Shown: piece by piece, positions 5,109 through 7,387 of the stretch
How the letters are laid out: each line of letters starts with the position of its first letter
Numbering within the stretch: the first letter of the stretch is position 1
NCBI GenBank assembly: GCA_021802225.1
Contig: JAKAAS010000073.1
Location: forward strand, 1-7,387
Source: Bacillota bacterium
GTDB taxonomy: Bacteria > Bacillota_E > Sulfobacillia > Sulfobacillales > Sulfobacillaceae
Length of the DNA: 7,387 nt
Reading direction: 5' to 3'
Made by a program: the position numbers and the translations under genes
The notes under the pieces: model-generated
Told to the model about the DNA's origin: nothing
The model's database searches: none
What the model saw: only the letters and a program-made list of their open reading frames with translations

Positions 5109-6383
5109 TCACGCCCCTGTGTCTAGAGATTCTCGAGTAACCCTCCTCTCCGAGGCAGCCCGTTGAGCAGCGCGTTCCAGATACGTCGCCAAGTGTTCCA
5201 CACTGCCCGCCGGCATGTTGCTGCGCAGGGCTCCCCAGCGCATTTGCAAATGGCACCCAGGATTGTTGACGAGGATGCGGTCAGGATGGGTCAAGGCCAC
5301 AGCTTCCATTTTCTTGTCCAATATTGCGAGGGCCCATGCGGGATGTTCAATATTGTATAGGCCGGCGGATCCACAGCAGCTATCCTGGCCAGCAAATCGG
5401 ACGAAAATGTCCCCCGCCACATGGCTGGCTAAGAATTCTGCATCCGGCCCCGCCTGTTCCACATTCACCAAATGACAAGAGTTTTGCATAATGACTCGTT
5501 CTCCGGTTCCGGCCAGGGGCACTCCGGCCGCGACTGAGCGAAATACCGTCGTCCAGTCGCGCACGCGCGCGCTAAATGCTTGGGCCCGTTGCGCCCACAC
5601 GGGGTCGTCTTGCAGCAGTTCTCCGTACTCCATGAGCATCGCGCCACACCCGCCAGCCGTATTCACAATCAGCGCGTCGGCCGACGATCGTTCAAAGGCC
5701 TGAATATTAGTCCGAGCCAGTCCCTGTGCCTCCTGGACGTGGCCGGCGTGCAGATGTAAAGCCCCGCAACATTGCTGAGTCGTGGGGCTGTCGATGCCGA
5801 GGCCGCCTCGCTGCAAGAGGTTTTTCGCCGCGCGATTTGCGTCTGGAAATATCGCCGACATCACACAGCCTTCAAAGAACTCGACCCCTCGTTGAGGAGA
5901 GAGGGGCGAGGAGCGCACGGGAATCTGCCGTTCTTCGTACCCTAGCAAGGGCTTCAAGGGTTTCAGGGGGGCCGGCACCGGCATCATTTTAAGATGATTG
6001 GACAGCGTGCTCACGCTCCTGAGCATCCGTGGATGTTTGACCAACCGCAGCATTTGGCGTGCGGCCCATCCTACACGGCGGGGGCGGAAGGCGGTCAACG
6101 CGGTTCTCCCTGCCGACAGGATCCGGTGATAGCGGACACCAGAGGGGCATGCGGTTTCACACGCGCGGCACTCCAGACAATACGTCAACGCCTGCTCCAG
6201 GCCCGGCCCCACGGCCATCTCGCCCCGGGCCACCGCTTCCACCATGGCAATGCGCCCGCGGGGAGAAGCCAGTTCATCCCCAGTGAGCTGATAGGTTGGG
6301 CAAGCCGGAAGGCAGAACCCACATTTGTTGCAGTGGTCAATCTCGTTAAGGGTCTCATTCCAGACTCGCGATGCGTCCATCAT
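5109..6383 (-). CDS. glcF: Glycolate oxidase iron-sulfur subunit GlcF
   Basis: GlcF is the electron-transfer subunit of membrane-associated glycolate oxidase (GlcDEF), which oxidises glycolate to glyoxylate and feeds electrons to the respiratory chain. The 424-residue length fits the family (~400-440). Two 4Fe-4S binding motifs are intact: C18-C21-C24-C28-P (CNKCGFCLPACP) and C69-C72-C75-C79-P (CLECRACETACP). Two CCG (heterodisulfide-reductase-like) domains follow: C173 with CCG at 205-207 and GCG around C246, then C303-H, CCG at 336-338 and C377-H. Two adjacent ATG codons overlap the glcE stop. AGGAG lies three bases from the first and six from the second, so the second ATG (6380-6378) may be the true start. 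Related Fe-S subunits (LutA, GlpC, D-lactate dehydrogenase partners) are less likely because GlcE precedes it. The gene ends at TGA 5109 with no visible terminator and insertion-sequence debris behind. Confidence 0.93.
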   Translation of the reverse strand: MMDASRVWNETLNEIDHCNKCGFCLPACPTYQLTGDELASPRGRIAMVEAVARGEMAVGPGLEQALTYCLECRACETACPSGVRYHRILSAGRTALTAFRPRRVGWAARQMLRLVKHPRMLRSVSTLSNHLKMMPVPAPLKPLKPLLGYEERQIPVRSSPLSPQRGVEFFEGCVMSAIFPDANRAAKNLLQRGGLGIDSPTTQQCCGALHLHAGHVQEAQGLARTNIQAFERSSADALIVNTAGGCGAMLMEYGELLQDDPVWAQRAQAFSARVRDWTTVFRSVAAGVPLAGTGERVIMQNSCHLVNVEQAGPDAEFLASHVAGDIFVRFAGQDSCCGSAGLYNIEHPAWALAILDKKMEAVALTHPDRILVNNPGCHLQMRWGALRSNMPAGSVEHLATYLERAAQRAASERRVTRESLDTGA

Positions 6384-7387
6384 ATGCTCCTTTCTGGCTG
6401 CCCCGGCCGGGGTTTTGAAAAAAGGGACAGGGGATCAAAAACCTGTTCAATGCGCCGGGAGAGGTCTTCCCATGGCCCCCGCGGATGCTCCCAGCAGACG
6501 GTTCGCGACAGCCGGCGTGCCATTCCAGGCAAGGATGGCAGGTCGTCTGTGCAGGCAAACACTTCATACGCCCCGGATCCCGGATAGCAGATCAGCGGCA
6601 CTGCTGCCCCGACTGCGTCCACGATGCGGCCAAGATCCTGTGGCTTGCCTCCCCCTTCCAGATAGACACCGTGCGCCAGCGCACGGTTCAGAGCCGACGC
6701 CCGCTCGTTCTCCCAGTCCACCCAGGCGGAATCGTCCAGCCAGTGTGCCGCCAGCCCCCCTTGGGCACAGACCTCTTCGACCGTTTGTTGTGTGCTGTCT
6801 TGCCCTACGCTGTCATGTGAAAACCACAAACGACCTTCGCTAGACGTCATGCGGGTAAATACCATGCCGTCAGGACGGGTTGGCCGGCCAGCCAGTTGAT
6901 GCGCCAAACTTAGCAGCGGAGCCGTGTCCGCCTCTTGAACATACCCAAAAAGTCGATGGCTGGCGTAAGGCTGCAACCGCAGAATCAGTTTAGAGATGAC
7001 TCCGAGGCGTCCCCACGACCCTACGGCCAATTTGGTGACATCATACCCCGCCACGTTTTTCATTGTCTTGCGTCCGAAACGCAAAATCTGTCCCTGCCCG
7101 TCGACCCACTCAACGCCCAACACCGCATCCCGCCAGCCGAACCCATAACTGTGCCGCCAGTTGCGGGCATTGGAGGCCACCAGTCCGCCCACCGTGTCGA
7201 CCCCGCCCGCCGGCAGGGAAGGAATGTCCAATCCGTCGCTGCGTAAAAGCGCCGCCACGTCTCGAGCAAGAGCTCCCGCCTCGACTTCCAAGGTGAGATT
7301 GTCCCGGTCATAGTCCACAATTCGGTGAAGGTGTCCCACGCTTAGCCGCGTATCCGGCGGTCCGCCTATGAAAATCCAGCGGGCAAA
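6380..7387 (-). CDS. glcE: Glycolate oxidase FAD-binding subunit GlcE (5' end outside window)
   Basis: GlcE is the second flavin-type subunit of glycolate oxidase. Translation is open to the window edge, giving 335 visible residues; the GTG at 7339 is internal, because upstream codons encode family-like sequence (FARWIFIGGPPDT). The gene thus starts beyond 7387 and little appears to be missing (E. coli GlcE is 350 residues). Visible features, counted from the window edge, are the PCMH-type FAD-binding fold with LTLEVEAGAL (~31-40), PAGGVDTVGGLVASN (~59-73), DAVLGVEWVDG (~87-97) and the hallmark KNVAGYDVTKL (~110-120). A divergent C-terminal part ends in QVFDPLSLFSKPRPG, like the usual FDPxGxFNPGR tail. 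It overlaps glcF and is expected to follow glcD. GC content is high, as in glcF. Confidence 0.93.
   Translation of the reverse strand, partial: FARWIFIGGPPDTRLSVGHLHRIVDYDRDNLTLEVEAGALARDVAALLRSDGLDIPSLPAGGVDTVGGLVASNARNWRHSYGFGWRDAVLGVEWVDGQGQILRFGRKTMKNVAGYDVTKLAVGSWGRLGVISKLILRLQPYASHRLFGYVQEADTAPLLSLAHQLAGRPTRPDGMVFTRMTSSEGRLWFSHDSVGQDSTQQTVEEVCAQGGLAAHWLDDSAWVDWENERASALNRALAHGVYLEGGGKPQDLGRIVDAVGAAVPLICYPGSGAYEVFACTDDLPSLPGMARRLSRTVCWEHPRGPWEDLSRRIEQVFDPLSLFSKPRPGQPERSI
6387..6391 (-). promoter_or_regulatory. Ribosome binding site of glcF inside glcE
   Basis: AGGAG on the minus strand lies within the last codons of glcE. It is three bases from the first ATG of glcF and six from the second, favouring the second. 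Either choice gives a stop/start overlap (ATGA or TGATG), which indicates translational coupling. Confidence 0.7.

Noticed and set aside
5994..6843. Two long plus-strand open frames (5994-6587 and 6325-6843)
   Set aside because: Both are shadows opposite GC-rich glcF/glcE, with Arg/Pro/Gly-rich low-complexity products.
7337..7339. GTG as the glcE start codon
   Set aside because: The frame remains open to the window edge and the upstream codons (WIFIGGPPDTRLS) fit the GlcE family, so the true start lies outside.

Overview
The window is bacterial. It carries four real protein genes separated by three gene-poor stretches that hold mobile-element debris and unusual inverted repeats. The organism cannot be named from sequence alone. 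Purine-rich GGAGG-type ribosome binding sites, a consensus TTGACG-17-TAAAAT promoter and the surface-protein style suggest a Firmicutes-like bacterium, possibly of the Sulfobacillus kind (low confidence). Base composition is mixed: the glycolate oxidase genes are visibly GC-richer than the tetR-like gene and the intergenic DNA around it.

Layout. Bases 1 to about 96 are the 3' end of a group II intron (most of domain V, then domain VI with a bulged A), entering from outside the window. Bases 97-630 hold no convincing gene but many small inverted repeats. Bases 631-3516 (minus) encode a 961-residue secreted modular protein: signal peptide, three tandem ~66-residue repeats, Ig-like and IPT/TIG-like domains, a Gly-rich hydrophobic stretch, and a golvesin/Xly carbohydrate-binding-like C-terminus. 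Bases 3517-3981 form a divergent regulatory region with a promoter on each strand and a perfect 40-bp palindrome with no spacer. Bases 3982-4596 (plus) encode a TetR-family regulator. Bases 4597-5108 hold the C-terminal remnant of an IS66-family TnpB and a 109-bp segment bounded by 19-bp near-perfect inverted repeats. Bases 5109-7387 (minus) hold glcF and the 3' part of glcE, translationally coupled; glcD is expected just beyond the right edge.

Working together. GlcE (FAD) and GlcF (two 4Fe-4S clusters and two CCG domains) are subunits of the membrane-associated glycolate oxidase that turns glycolate into glyoxylate and passes electrons to the respiratory chain. The TetR-like gene and the secreted-protein gene diverge from a shared control region, so the regulator may control that gene, itself, or both; this is inference. 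The most unusual items are the 40-bp palindrome in a probable long leader, the architecture of the secreted protein, and the structured non-coding DNA next to the group II intron. I found no CRISPR array, tRNA or rRNA, and no clearly new defence or metabolic system.
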